A stretch of 9,312 nt of DNA from Bacteroidales bacterium UBA3856 (GTDB lineage Bacteria > Bacteroidota > Bacteroidia > Bacteroidales > UBA932): assembly GCA_002392525.1 (NCBI GenBank), contig DGHE01000185.1, positions 1 to 9,312 on the forward strand, in the 5' to 3' direction. The notes below the pieces were generated by a model. That model searched no databases. It was not told the DNA's origin and saw only the letters and a list, made by a program, of their open reading frames with translations. This document shows positions 1 through 7,387 of the stretch, piece after piece. The position numbers and the translations under genes are program-made. The first letter of the stretch is position 1; each line of letters starts with the position of its first letter.

Positions 1-45
1 ATCTGCAAAGATAAAAGTTTTTTTCCACACGAAGGAAAACGCCTA

Positions 46-76
46 TTTGAAAAGTCGGACAAATTCCATACATTTG
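46..76 (+). promoter_or_regulatory. Bacteroides-type housekeeping promoter for the SusC-led operon
   Basis: TTTG lies at 46-49 and TACATTTG at 69-76, separated by 19 bp. This matches exactly the primary sigma factor consensus of Bacteroides (-33 TTTG, -7 TAnnTTTG). Transcription would start near 80-85, leaving a leader of about 45-50 nt that is rich in A and C and has no obvious hairpin or Shine-Dalgarno sequence before the ATG at 130. That kind of leader is usual for Bacteroidetes. No operator dyad stands out next to the promoter. It is the only convincing promoter I see before the five-gene operon. Confidence 0.75.
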
Positions 77-129
77 AAACGCCTTTGGCTAAAAACCCAT
101 AACACACTAAACACAAACACTATTCATTT

Positions 130-3100
130 ATGAGAAGCAAACTGACAGCATTACTGGTCGGCTTCTTCCTGTTTGGGAACCTTTCCCTCCCGGCACAAAA
201 CAAAACGCTCCGCGGAAACGTCATCGGCGAAGATGACGGGCAGCCCGTGGTGGGCGCTTTTGTCACGGTCGAAGGGCAGACCAAAGTGGGAACCATGACC
301 GATTTGGATGGCAATTACGTGCTCACGAACGTGCCGCAGAATGCCAAAACACTGGTCGTATCCTTCATGGGATACCAGGAAGCCAGAGTTCCCGTCGCCG
401 ACAACCTCCGCATCGTGCTCAAGGCCGATACGGAAGTACTGGAATCAGCCGTAGTCACCGGTATGACCCAGGTAGACCGGCGTCTCTTTACGGGATCGGC
501 CGCCAAGATTGACGCCGAGGAAGCGAAGATCAGCGGTATGGCCGATATCTCCCGCTCGCTGGAAGGCCGCGTGGCCGGCGTGAGCGTGCAGAATGTATCC
601 GGCACTTTTGGCACCGCCCCCAAGATCCGCGTGCGCGGTGCCACGTCCATCTATGGTTCCTCCAAGCCCCTGTGGGTGGTGGACGGCGTCATCATGGAAG
701 ATGTGGTGGAGGTAGATGCCGAGAGTCTGAGCTCCGGTGATGCCAACACCCTCATCTCATCGGCCATCGCCGGCCTCAACTCCGACGATATCGAGAGCTT
801 CGACATCCTTAAGGACGGTTCCGCTACCTCCATATATGGAGCACGCGCCATGGCCGGCGTTATTGTGGTTACCACCAAGAAAGGCCGGAGCGGTCACAGC
901 AGCATCACCTATAATGGTGAGTATACAATGCGTCTCAAGCCCAGCTACTCGGAATTCAACATCATGAACTCCCAGGACCAGATGGCTATCTATCAGGAGC
1001 TGGAGCAGAAGGGCTGGCTCAATTATGCCCGTCTTGCCAATGCCTCCGACAGCGGCGTCTATGGCAAGATGTATCAGATGCTCACCGAGATTGACCCTTA
1101 TACCGGTCAGTTCCTCCTCGCCAACACGGACGAAGCCAAAGCCGCCTACCTGCGCGCCGCTGAATACCGCAACACGGACTGGTTCGACCGTCTGTTTACC
1201 TATAATATACAACACAACCACTCGGTCTCCATGTCTGGCGGTACCGACAAGGGAAACTACTACGCTTCCATGTCCATCATGGACGACCAGGGATGGACCC
1301 TCCAGAGCAAGGTGCGCCGTTACACGGCCAACCTCAATACCTCTTACAAGATTACGGACGGCCTCACCCTGAACATGATCAGCAACGCCTCCTACCGTAC
1401 TCAGCGCGCTCCCGGTACGCTGGGCTCCAGCCTGGACGCCGTGTCCGGTCAGGTTCGCCGTGAGTTCGATATCAACCCGTACTCCTATGCCATCAACACG
1501 TCCCGTGCACTGGATCCGGAAGTTTTTTATACCCGTAACTACGCTCCTTTCAACATCCTGCACGAACTTGAGAACAACTATCTGGACCTGGACGTAATCA
1601 ATGTCCGTTTCCAGGGTGAACTCAAGTGGAAGATCACCAAGCACTGGGATGTGTCGGCCCTGGCTGCCGCCAAGTACTCCTCCACCTCACGCGAGCACTA
1701 CATCCTGGACGACTCCAACCAGGCCCTGGCCTATCGCGCAGCCTATACCACCACCATCCGTGACAGCAACGACTACTTCTACACAGACCCCGACGTCCCG
1801 TTTGCCCTCCCCGAGACCGTCCTTCCCGTGGGCGGTATCTTCCAGAGCACGGACAACAAGATGTTCGGTTGGGACGTCCGCGTTGCCACCAACTACTCCC
1901 GCACTTTTGCCAACATCCACACCATCAGCGCCTACGGCGGTATGGAAATCAACTCCGTAGACCGTCACGAAAAATGGAACCGCGGATGGGGCATGCAGTT
2001 CAACATGGGTGAAATTGCCAACTACAACTACAAGGTCTTCAAGAAAGGCGCCGAGGAAAACACCCAGTACTTTTCGCTGGACAACACCCATGAGCGCCGC
2101 CAGGCCTTCTTTGGAACTTTCACCTATGGCCTTCTGAACCGTTACAGCATTAACGGTACCGTCCGTTATGAGGGTTCCAACCGCCTGGGTAAAGCCCGCA
2201 GCGCCCGCTGGCTTCCTACCTGGAACGTGTCGGCCCGCTGGAACATCATTGACGAGCCCTGGATGAAGAAAGTGCAGCCCGGCCTTTCCCACGCCGCCGT
2301 CAAGCTTTCCTATTCCCTTACTGCAGAGAGCGGCCCGGCCTGGGTTACCAACTCCCACGCTGTCATCGAGGCCTTCAACCCCTGGCGCAACAACGCCCGC
2401 GACAAGGAAAGCGGCCTTGAGGTAGCGTCCCTGGCCAACCCGGACCTCACCTTCGAAAAGAAACACGAGCTCAACGTGGGCCTGGAACTGGGCTTCATCG
2501 ACAACCGCATCAACTTTACCGGAGACTGGTACCAGCGTAACAACTTTGACCTGATTGCCATTACCAACACCCAGGGTATCGGCGGTGAGCTCACCAAGTA
2601 CGGTAACGTGGCCAGCATGAAATCCAGTGGTTTTGAACTGTCCCTGACCAGTACCAACATCAAGACCCGGGACTTCAAGTGGACCACCAACATCATCTAT
2701 TCCCACTCCAAGAACCTCATCACAAAGCTTTATACCACCAAGCGCGTGATTGACCTCATCTCCGGCACCGGTTTCGGTCTGGAAGGTTATCCCAACCATT
2801 CCATCTTCTCCATCCCGTTCCGCGGCCTCAACGAAGAAGGTCTTCCCACGTTCCTGGACCAGGACGGCAAGGTGTCCGTGTCTGACATCTACTTCCAGAC
2901 CAATGCCTCCAACCCCAAGAACATCGAGTTCCTCGAGTACTCCGGTGTTTCCGATCCTACCGACGTAGGCTCCTTTGGAAACACCTTCGAGTGGAAAGGC
3001 TTCCGTCTCAATGTGTTCATCACCGGTTCCTTCGGCAATGTTGTCCGTCTGGACCCTGTGTTCCGCTCGTCCTACAGCGACCTGGTTTCCATGCCTAAGG

Positions 3101-3471
3101 AATTCAAGAACCGCTGGGCTGTTCCGGGAGACGAAGCCACTACCACCATCCCCGTCATTGCCAGCCGTATCCAGACGCACAATGACAGCCACCTCAACTA
3201 TGCCTACAACGCATACAACTACTCCACGGAGCGCATCGCCAGCGGCAACTTCGTTCGCCTGAAGGAGATCTCCCTGAGCTACGACCTACCCAAGAAGGCC
3301 ATCCAGAAGATTGGCCTCAACTCCTTGTCTGTCAAGGTGCAGGCAACCAACCTGTGTCTCCTGTATGCAGACCCCAAACTGAACGGACAGGATCCTGAGT
3401 TCTTCAACACCGGTGGTGTAGCTGTTCCGGTTCCCCGCCAGTTTACGCTCACCCTGAAACTTGGACTTTAA
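130..3471 (+). CDS. SusC/RagA family TonB-dependent outer-membrane transporter
   Basis: This 1113-aa protein is the channel of a SusCD nutrient importer, powered through TonB. A signal peptide covers about residues 1-22 (hydrophobic LLVGFFLF, then LPAQ). A carboxypeptidase-regulatory-like beta-sandwich follows at about 26-98 and a plug domain at about 105-252. The plug carries family signatures: APKIRVRGATSIYG, the LWVVDGV motif, and DILKDGSATSIYGARAMAGV leading into VTTKKG near 252. The rest is the beta-barrel. The plug belongs to the variant with an acidic insert after VVDGV (residues 190-215, DVVEVDAESLSSGDANTL). There is no N-terminal STN domain, so direct FecR-type sigma signalling through this protein is unlikely. 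The last strand alternates hydrophobic residues but ends in Leu instead of the usual aromatic residue. The ATG at 130 is the only start that preserves the signal peptide. SusD follows after 15 bp. Cargo cannot be read from the sequence. Confidence 0.97.
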   Translation: MRSKLTALLVGFFLFGNLSLPAQNKTLRGNVIGEDDGQPVVGAFVTVEGQTKVGTMTDLDGNYVLTNVPQNAKTLVVSFMGYQEARVPVADNLRIVLKADTEVLESAVVTGMTQVDRRLFTGSAAKIDAEEAKISGMADISRSLEGRVAGVSVQNVSGTFGTAPKIRVRGATSIYGSSKPLWVVDGVIMEDVVEVDAESLSSGDANTLISSAIAGLNSDDIESFDILKDGSATSIYGARAMAGVIVVTTKKGRSGHSSITYNGEYTMRLKPSYSEFNIMNSQDQMAIYQELEQKGWLNYARLANASDSGVYGKMYQMLTEIDPYTGQFLLANTDEAKAAYLRAAEYRNTDWFDRLFTYNIQHNHSVSMSGGTDKGNYYASMSIMDDQGWTLQSKVRRYTANLNTSYKITDGLTLNMISNASYRTQRAPGTLGSSLDAVSGQVRREFDINPYSYAINTSRALDPEVFYTRNYAPFNILHELENNYLDLDVINVRFQGELKWKITKHWDVSALAAAKYSSTSREHYILDDSNQALAYRAAYTTTIRDSNDYFYTDPDVPFALPETVLPVGGIFQSTDNKMFGWDVRVATNYSRTFANIHTISAYGGMEINSVDRHEKWNRGWGMQFNMGEIANYNYKVFKKGAEENTQYFSLDNTHERRQAFFGTFTYGLLNRYSINGTVRYEGSNRLGKARSARWLPTWNVSARWNIIDEPWMKKVQPGLSHAAVKLSYSLTAESGPAWVTNSHAVIEAFNPWRNNARDKESGLEVASLANPDLTFEKKHELNVGLELGFIDNRINFTGDWYQRNNFDLIAITNTQGIGGELTKYGNVASMKSSGFELSLTSTNIKTRDFKWTTNIIYSHSKNLITKLYTTKRVIDLISGTGFGLEGYPNHSIFSIPFRGLNEEGLPTFLDQDGKVSVSDIYFQTNASNPKNIEFLEYSGVSDPTDVGSFGNTFEWKGFRLNVFITGSFGNVVRLDPVFRSSYSDLVSMPKEFKNRWAVPGDEATTTIPVIASRIQTHNDSHLNYAYNAYNYSTERIASGNFVRLKEISLSYDLPKKAIQKIGLNSLSVKVQATNLCLLYADPKLNGQDPEFFNTGGVAVPVPRQFTLTLKLGL

Positions 3472-3486
3472 CAAAAGAAGACAGTC

Positions 3487-5094
3487 ATGAAACTGAATCA
3501 CTATATTCTGGCCTCTCTAGCCATCCTGATGAGTCTGTCCTCCTGCAACAAACTGCTGGACACCATGCCGGACAACCGCGCCGAGATTGACTCTCCCGCC
3601 AAGGTCAAGGCGCTGCTTGTCTCTGCATATGCTGACAGACACTACGCCCTGTTCGCAGAGATGTACTCGGACAACTTTGACGACAACGCCAAGGTCGTGA
3701 GCAACGCCACCCCGGGCCGTTACTATGAACAGATCTGGAATTGGCAGGATATCACGGAAACTTCCAATGACTCCCCCGACAATGTATGGACCAAGAACTG
3801 GAGCGCCATTGCTGCGGCCAACCAGGCATTGGAAGGCATTGAAGCGCTGGGCGGCAAAGAAAACCCGGAGCTCGCTTCTTCCTACGGTGAAGCCCTCCTG
3901 TGCCGTGCCTACGGCCACTTCATCCTGGTGAACCTGTTCTGCCTCAACTACAACAAAGCCACCAGCGCCACCGATCAGGGCCTTCCTTACATGGAAAAAC
4001 CCGAACAGGGCCTGAGCCCCCAGTACGAGCGCGGCAATGTGGCCGATGTATATGAAAAAATTGAAAGAGACCTGGAAGAAGGCCTCAAGTACATCTCCGA
4101 CGACTACATGGTACCCAAGTACCACTTCAACCGTCAGGCAGCCTATGCTTTTGCAACCCGCTTCTATCTGTTCTATGAAAAATGGGACAAAGCCGTAGAA
4201 GCCGCCACCGAATGCCTGGGTTCTGCCCCCCAGACCCTTCTGAGGGACAACGACGCCCTGCAGCTGTGCCCCGACATTGCAACGGCCGCCAACCTGTACA
4301 CCTCTACCGACCAGAAGACCAACTTCCTGCTCCAGACCAACATGTCGTCCCTGATGGGAAATGGAACCTGGCGCAATACCTCTGGTGCCAACAAGCGCTT
4401 TGGCTTTACCACCTATCTCTCCGAGAGCGAAGTTTACTGCGCCAAGCACCCGTGGGCCGTCGCCGGAATCTCCAACTCCAGCTACCGCTTTACTCCCAAG
4501 AACTACAACTCCTCCAACCTGCACTACACGATTCTCTGGAAAGTTCCCAACCTGTTTGAGTACACGGATCCGGTTGCAGGAAGAGGTTACCGCCAGACCA
4601 TCCTGGCTACGTTCTCGGCCGAGCAAACCCTCCTGGAGCGCGCAGAGGCTTACGTCATGCTCAAAGAGTACGACAAGGCCTGCGAAGACCTGAACCTGTG
4701 GATTGCCAATACGTACAAGTCGGCCCTCGCTACCATCGACTACACCCTTACCCCGGCCGAGGTCCAGACCTTCTACAAAGGCATTGAATACTACACCTGG
4801 GAAGAACCCACAACCAAAAAGCATCTTCAGCCGGCCTTCGCCATCGAAGAAGAAGGCTCCGTGCAGGAATCCATGCTGCAGGCCGTCCTTAACGCCAAGC
4901 GCATCGAGAACCTGGCATACGGAATGCGCTGGCTGGACATCAAACGCTACGGCATTGAGATTTACCGCCGCCACGTAGATGACATGGCCTTTATTGAAAA
5001 AATCTCCGACACCATGAAGGCCGATGATCCCCGCCGCGCTTTCCAGGTGCCCCAGAAGGCACGCGATGCCGGTTTTGAACCCACCAAACGCTAA
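3487..5094 (+). CDS. SusD/RagB family substrate-binding outer-membrane lipoprotein
   Basis: This 535-aa surface lipoprotein is the partner and lid of the SusC channel encoded 15 bp upstream; in known SusCD pairs it closes over the barrel and binds substrate. The signal peptide ends in a lipobox, LSSC, with the lipidated cysteine at residue 20. The N-terminal half has the helical TPR-like pattern of the family (WTKNWSAIAAANQAL at about 101-115, then EALLCRAYGHFILVNLF at about 135-151). The C-terminal part carries the family hallmark ENLAYGMRWLDIKRYG ending at residue 489 and the closing DDPRRAF-VPQ segment. Length is normal for the family. AAGAAG lies about 10 nt before the ATG, a purine-rich stretch that may help initiation. 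The residues just after the cysteine (NKLLD) are a weaker match to a surface-export signal than those of the next three lipoproteins. Ligand class is not predictable. Confidence 0.97.
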   Translation: MKLNHYILASLAILMSLSSCNKLLDTMPDNRAEIDSPAKVKALLVSAYADRHYALFAEMYSDNFDDNAKVVSNATPGRYYEQIWNWQDITETSNDSPDNVWTKNWSAIAAANQALEGIEALGGKENPELASSYGEALLCRAYGHFILVNLFCLNYNKATSATDQGLPYMEKPEQGLSPQYERGNVADVYEKIERDLEEGLKYISDDYMVPKYHFNRQAAYAFATRFYLFYEKWDKAVEAATECLGSAPQTLLRDNDALQLCPDIATAANLYTSTDQKTNFLLQTNMSSLMGNGTWRNTSGANKRFGFTTYLSESEVYCAKHPWAVAGISNSSYRFTPKNYNSSNLHYTILWKVPNLFEYTDPVAGRGYRQTILATFSAEQTLLERAEAYVMLKEYDKACEDLNLWIANTYKSALATIDYTLTPAEVQTFYKGIEYYTWEEPTTKKHLQPAFAIEEEGSVQESMLQAVLNAKRIENLAYGMRWLDIKRYGIEIYRRHVDDMAFIEKISDTMKADDPRRAFQVPQKARDAGFEPTKR

Positions 5095-5101
5095 CGTGAT
5101 T

Positions 5102-6019
5102 ATGAAAAGAAATATCATTCTGCTGCTAGTTGCAGCCTCGGCCCTCTGCGCAGTGGTTTCCTGCAAGAAGGAAGAGCTGAACCCGGAGAGCATCATCACG
5201 GTCAATACCGTTCCCAAGAACGACTTTGACAAGTGGCTGGATGCCAATTACGTCAACCCTTACAACATTGTGGTGAAATACCGCTATACGATGGATGAGG
5301 CTGACTACTCATACTATACCATCCCGGCCAATCTGGACTGTTCCATCATCATGGCCCACCTGGTAAAATACCTGTGCATTGACTCCTACGATGAGGTAGC
5401 TGGCGCCGCATTTACCCGACGTTACTTCCCCAAGGCATTCTTCTATATTGGAGAATGGGAGTACAAGAACAACGGTACCTATATTCTGGGTACGGCCGAA
5501 GGCGGCAAGAAAATCTACCTGACGGGCGTCAATTACATTCCGCAGGTTCTCGCCGGCAAGTACCAGGAATACACAGACCCGGCAGAGGCCGTAAACCACT
5601 TCTATGTCAAGACCATCCATCACGAGTTCACCCACATCCTGAACCAGACGAAGGATTTCCCCGCCGACTTCAAGCAGATTACGCCCACCAGCTATGTGAA
5701 CGACTCCTGGAACACAGACGAATACAAGGACGGCTATCTCAAGCGCGGCTTCATATCGGCCTACTCCCAGGACTCTGACCGCGAAGACTTTGCCGAGGTG
5801 AATTCCATCTATGTTACCCACAGCCCCGAATGGTGGGAGGCCAAAATGGTCGAAGCCGCCGAGGGCAGGGACCTCATCATTGCCAAGCTGGACATTGTGA
5901 AAAGTTACATGAAAACCACCTTCGGCATCAATCTGGACGACCTCAGGGCCGCCGTACTCCGCCGCCAGCAGGAAGTGATGTCCGGAGCCATTGACCTTAC
6001 TTCCCTTGAACTTAAATAG
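5102..6019 (+). CDS. SusCD-associated zinc metallohydrolase lipoprotein (Peptidase_Mx1-like)
   Basis: This 305-aa lipoprotein fits the family named substrate import-associated zinc metallohydrolase lipoprotein (TIGR04549, Pfam Peptidase_Mx1), found beside SusC/SusD pairs. The lipobox is VVSC with Cys21, followed by KKEE, a charged stretch resembling the Bacteroidetes surface-export signal. The active site is HEFTH: His174 and His178 as zinc ligands and Glu175 as the general base (5621-5635). A second conserved block, EDFAE, starts at Glu228 (5783), with Tyr221 seven residues before it. By analogy with lethal-factor-type proteases, Glu228 is the likely third zinc ligand and Tyr221 a transition-state stabiliser. 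I chose the ATG at 5102, 7 bp after the susD stop. The longer frame from 5024 overlaps susD and would bury the signal peptide behind 26 unrelated residues. All expected catalytic residues are present, so it looks active. The substrate is unknown; a peptide or glycoprotein is plausible. Confidence 0.93.
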   Translation: MKRNIILLLVAASALCAVVSCKKEELNPESIITVNTVPKNDFDKWLDANYVNPYNIVVKYRYTMDEADYSYYTIPANLDCSIIMAHLVKYLCIDSYDEVAGAAFTRRYFPKAFFYIGEWEYKNNGTYILGTAEGGKKIYLTGVNYIPQVLAGKYQEYTDPAEAVNHFYVKTIHHEFTHILNQTKDFPADFKQITPTSYVNDSWNTDEYKDGYLKRGFISAYSQDSDREDFAEVNSIYVTHSPEWWEAKMVEAAEGRDLIIAKLDIVKSYMKTTFGINLDDLRAAVLRRQQEVMSGAIDLTSLELK

Positions 6020-6029
6020 CCGCTGCCGT

Positions 6030-7373
6030 ATGAAAAAATTGATTTACTCACTGCTCACTGCAGTTTGCGTTCTCTCTTCCTGCGTCAAGGATCAGGAAAT
6101 GCTCTTCGACAAGTCGGCTACCGTACGCCTCAACGAGGCCCTTGCCAACGCACAGAAAGTGCTTACCTCGGCCACCAACGGCTGGGTGATGCACTATTAC
6201 CCGGAAGGCAACCAAATCTATGGCGGCTTTATGCACACCATGGTATTCACCGAGAGCGAAGTCACCGTACGGAGCGAACTGTTTGACGGCGAATACACTT
6301 CCCTGTACAAGATGACCCGCGATTACGGTCCGGTCCTTTCCTTTGATACCGACAACTACGCCTTCCACTATTTTGCCACCCCCTCCGGCTCCATGAAAAA
6401 CGAGTATGGAGAAAGCGGCCTTTACCAGGCCTACAAGGGCGACTTCGAGTTCATGATCCTCAAGGCTACCCCCGAGGAAGTGATCCTCAAAGGCAAGCGT
6501 ACCGGCAACCACATCCACATGTATCCGCTCGCCGAATCTCCGGCCCAGTTCATTGGCAAGGTAGACAGCATGGTGGAAGACTTGTTCGTGAGTTCCTTCA
6601 GCGGAACGGCCGGCGAAGCCGATGCCATGACCCTCTATCTGGCCCTTGGCAGCCGTCAGGCTACCTTCAAGCTGACAGGAGATCAGTATAAGGACGAGGA
6701 AGGGAATCCGCTCACGGTATCATCGGCCTACCTTTATACGCCGGAGGGAATTTCCTTCTACAAACCGGTGGAAGTGGGCCCCTACACCATTGATAAGATG
6801 AACTTTGACGTAACTGCCAAGACCCTTTCCTCCCCGGCCATCAGCCTCAAGGGAGAACTGCCCGAGGGATGGCATGCCTACAGGGACTTCCTGGGTACCT
6901 ACACCCTCAAGTTCAACACCGACAAGGAGATTGCCGATATCGAGATCAAGGCCGATGTCAACGGAAAGAGCTACATCATCTCCGGCCTGAGTGAGGCGTT
7001 CGACGTTGCTGCAACCTATGACCTGGGTCTTGGCCGCATCCACATCCAGGCTCAGTACGTAGCCTCGGCAGAACAGACAGGCACCGGTTATCAGATTATG
7101 ATGGCCGCCCATGATAACGCCGCAAGCAAGGTGAACTACACCACCGGCGGCATGTACGGCATCCTGGACGAGGCTGGCAATTCCATCGCATGGGTACAGA
7201 ACGGCCTCTGGTCCGGCAACAAGTGCTCCGGTTTCATCCTCTATAACTTCACCACGTCCGGGTCCCGTGCCTCCGGCTCCGATGCCAACACTTCCGCCCC
7301 CTGGATCTGGAAGGGTCTCACCGGCTCCCAGGCCAACCGTACTCCTTACTGGACTTCCTTTGATCGTCAGTAA
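6030..7373 (+). CDS. DUF4302 domain lipoprotein
   Basis: This 447-aa protein matches DUF4302 as I know the family: the region after the signal peptide (LFDKSATVRLNEALANAQ, residues 25-42) and the following TSATNGWVMHYYPEG, SLYKM, GPVLSFDTDN, HYFATPSG and VILKGKRTGNH segments are characteristic. A lipobox LSSC places the lipidated cysteine at residue 18, followed by VKDQE, which suits export to the cell surface. The family has no established function; its usual place is a SusCD operon beside a zinc metallohydrolase lipoprotein, as here. The first two thirds look beta-rich with many aromatic residues. A second region begins near FLGTYTLKF (287-295) and may be a separate beta domain. I chose the ATG at 6030, 10 bp after the upstream stop, because the longer frame from 5991 overlaps that gene and hides the signal peptide. 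A role as an accessory cargo-binding protein is inference. Confidence 0.92.
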   Translation: MKKLIYSLLTAVCVLSSCVKDQEMLFDKSATVRLNEALANAQKVLTSATNGWVMHYYPEGNQIYGGFMHTMVFTESEVTVRSELFDGEYTSLYKMTRDYGPVLSFDTDNYAFHYFATPSGSMKNEYGESGLYQAYKGDFEFMILKATPEEVILKGKRTGNHIHMYPLAESPAQFIGKVDSMVEDLFVSSFSGTAGEADAMTLYLALGSRQATFKLTGDQYKDEEGNPLTVSSAYLYTPEGISFYKPVEVGPYTIDKMNFDVTAKTLSSPAISLKGELPEGWHAYRDFLGTYTLKFNTDKEIADIEIKADVNGKSYIISGLSEAFDVAATYDLGLGRIHIQAQYVASAEQTGTGYQIMMAAHDNAASKVNYTTGGMYGILDEAGNSIAWVQNGLWSGNKCSGFILYNFTTSGSRASGSDANTSAPWIWKGLTGSQANRTPYWTSFDRQ

Positions 7374-7387
7374 ACCCAAGAACTGTT

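Noticed and set aside
757..1644. Minus-strand open frame (295 codons) opposite the SusC gene
   Set aside because: Same cause: antisense shadow of codon bias, with no recognisable protein features.
1687..3192. Long minus-strand open frame (501 codons) opposite the SusC gene
   Set aside because: The translation is low-complexity and rich in V, G and D with no family match, and it lies wholly within the SusC barrel coding region.
5024..5101. Extended N-terminus of the metallohydrolase, starting inside the SusD gene
   Set aside because: The added 26 residues overlap SusD coding sequence and sit in front of a clear lipoprotein signal peptide beginning at 5102.
3517..5247. Long minus-strand open frame (576 codons) opposite the SusD gene
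   Set aside because: It is the mirror of a C/G-rich third-position gene. The translation has no recognisable domain, and the + strand frame is a certain SusD homologue.
5991..6029. Extended N-terminus of the DUF4302 protein
   Set aside because: The extra 13 residues overlap the previous gene and displace the signal peptide; the ATG at 6030 begins a standard lipoprotein signal.
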